DNA from: an uncultured Rhodocyclaceae bacterium
GTDB taxonomy: Bacteria; Pseudomonadota; Gammaproteobacteria; Burkholderiales; Rhodocyclaceae
Length of the DNA: 15,103 nt
Assembly (NCBI GenBank): GCA_903930805.1
Contig: CAIYZZ010000018.1
Coordinates: 1 to 15,103 of the forward strand
Direction of reading: 5' to 3'
The notes below the pieces were generated by a model, which saw only the letters and a program-made list of their open reading frames with translations, made no database searches and had not been told where the DNA came from. Positions 14,073 to 15,103 of the stretch are shown here, in pieces. A program made the translations under genes and the position numbers. Each line of letters opens with the position of its first letter. Within the stretch, counting starts at the first letter, position 1.

Positions 14073-14081
14073 TCCGCCACC
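14060..14081. repeat. Perfect 22-bp palindrome holding both stop codons
   Basis: GGTGGCGGACT (14060-14070) is followed directly by its reverse complement (14071-14081). The central CTAG (14069-14072) supplies the TAG stop of the kinase on the plus strand and the TAG stop of the cyclase on the minus strand. In RNA it would fold as a 9-bp stem with a CUAG loop on either transcript. No T tract follows on either side. Confidence 0.85.
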
Positions 14082-15103
14082 TTGCGGCCGATGAGCCGGT
14101 AGACCGTCATGTCGCCCTTGCCCTTGAGGTAGATCGTTTGTGGCTCGTGGAAGTCGAAGCGGTCTGACAGGCGACGGTAGGTGGCCGTGTCGCACTGGAT
14201 CATGCCGGGTACGCCCTCGCTGGTAATGCGGCTGGCGAGGTTGACCGTGTCGCCCCACAGGTCGTAGATGAACTTCTTCTTGCCGACGACACCCGCTACC
14301 ACCGGCCCGGTGCCAATGCCCATGCGCATTTCAAGGTGCGAGGCATTCACCGCGAAGTCGCGCTGCAGCAAATCCTGCATTGCCACTGCCAAATCGGCAA
14401 TGGCGGCCGAATAGTCGGCATTATCGGTATTGATGCCGCCGGCAACCATGTAGGCGTCGCCGATTGTCTTGATCTTTTCGAGGCCGTAGTGTTCCACCAG
14501 ATCGTCGAAGGCCGAAAAAATACTGTTGAGCATGCTGAACACCTGGCTCGGCGTCATGTTTGCCGCGGCATGCGTGAAATTGACGATATCGGCGAACATC
14601 ACCGTGGCGTCGGCGAAGCCGTCGGCGATGACCAGCTCGGAATTTTTCAGTCGCTCCGCCACCGGGGCGGGCAGGATGTTGAGGAGCAGTTTTTCGGAGC
14701 GGTCTTGCTCATACTGCAGATCTTTGTGGGCTTCTTCGAGCCGCGCCTGGGTCTTGAGTTTCTCCTGTATCGAGAAGCGCAACAGCATGTAGATCATGCT
14801 GGCGACAGCGATGAAGTTCAGCGTGAAAAACACCACGCTGGTACTCAGAGGTACCTGTAGAGCCGTTTTAAGGGAGTTATCAACCAGGGCATAATCGAAA
14901 AATCCGGACATCGCAGTACAGATTGCCCAGGCGAAGAACCAGGCGATGGATTCGCGCACGCCGAAAAACAGGATCGCGCCGATCGGAGCCAGCAGCCCCC
15001 AGAGGACGATACCGCTGGCGGCGATAAAGTTGCCGATGCTCCACTGGATGGCGAAGGGCGCGAAGAGAAACAGGCCCAGTTGAGAAACGCGGAAAAAATT
15101 GAA
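14069..15103 (-). CDS. Membrane-anchored class III adenylate cyclase, C-terminal 344 residues (5' end outside window)
   Basis: The frame is open to the window edge, so the N-terminus is missing; the GTG at 14959 that could serve as a start lies inside a run of membrane helices. Numbering from the edge, residues 1-110 hold about four hydrophobic segments. A coiled coil (about 112-140) follows, then the transducer-like stretch LLLNILPAPVAERLK. The cyclase domain follows, with metal-binding Asp172 in FADIVNF and Asp216 in IGDAYMV. Lys212 (EKIKTIGD) and Asp281 (YDLWGD) are the pair that selects ATP over GTP. Asn288 and Arg292 in VNLASR are the transition-state residues. The catalytic set is complete, so it should make cAMP as a homodimer on the inner face of the membrane. 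It converges on, and overlaps by four bases, the kinase gene. Confidence 0.92.
   Translation of the reverse strand, partial: FNFFRVSQLGLFLFAPFAIQWSIGNFIAASGIVLWGLLAPIGAILFFGVRESIAWFFAWAICTAMSGFFDYALVDNSLKTALQVPLSTSVVFFTLNFIAVASMIYMLLRFSIQEKLKTQARLEEAHKDLQYEQDRSEKLLLNILPAPVAERLKNSELVIADGFADATVMFADIVNFTHAAANMTPSQVFSMLNSIFSAFDDLVEHYGLEKIKTIGDAYMVAGGINTDNADYSAAIADLAVAMQDLLQRDFAVNASHLEMRMGIGTGPVVAGVVGKKKFIYDLWGDTVNLASRITSEGVPGMIQCDTATYRRLSDRFDFHEPQTIYLKGKGDMTVYRLIGRKVAD

Noticed and set aside
14957..14959. GTG at 14959 as the start of the adenylate cyclase
   Set aside because: The frame stays open to the window edge and encodes continuous hydrophobic helices (for example GIVLWGLLAPIGAILFFG), so the gene almost surely begins outside.

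Overview
The window is a 15.1 kb piece of a GC-rich, Gram-negative chromosome. It most resembles a betaproteobacterium of the Rhodocyclales/Azonexaceae-Sterolibacteriaceae type. The grounds are the KDO/LPS-transport gene cluster, a phasin (polyhydroxyalkanoate storage), an HrpA helicase with the long C-terminal extension, a CPA2 antiporter with an RCK domain, and a type IV pilin-like gene. The placement rests on gene content and codon use, not on a marker gene. Nothing was seen that looks like rRNA, tRNA, CRISPR, transposase, phage or a plasmid origin. No gap between genes exceeds 300 bases.

Layout. (1) 1-4696, plus strand: a tightly coupled run of the 3' part of hrpA, an EI24/CysZ-like membrane protein and a CinA-type molybdopterin-binding-domain protein. 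Each junction is an ATGA stop/start overlap. (2) 4721-9293, minus strand, read right to left: kdsD, kdsC, lptC, lptA, an enoyl-CoA hydratase, then a phasin with its own promoter. The first four make KDO and carry LPS across the periplasm. The usual next gene, lptB, is absent and the hydratase takes its place. (3) 9406-11370, plus strand: a KefB/KefC-type cation:proton antiporter, divergent from kdsD. (4) 11457-12104, minus strand: an isolated prepilin-like protein with a convincing sigma-54 promoter. (5) 12363-14072, plus strand: an orphan multi-pass membrane histidine kinase. (6) 14069-15103, minus strand: the 3' part of a membrane-anchored class III adenylate cyclase, convergent with the kinase.

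The most interesting signals are regulatory or architectural. The phasin has a near-consensus sigma-70 promoter flanked by two copies of TGNTGC-N3-GCANCA, a layout expected for a PHA-responsive repressor of the PhaR kind. The pilin has a -24/-12 element with a cluster of TGTC half-sites about 140-165 bp upstream. The kinase and cyclase genes end inside a perfect 22-bp palindrome whose central CTAG supplies both stop codons. A 26-nt motif (23/26 identical) recurs at the two convergent junctions downstream of plus-strand genes. LptC carries a lysine/proline tail and LptA a Pro/Ala/Thr tail beyond their conserved folds.
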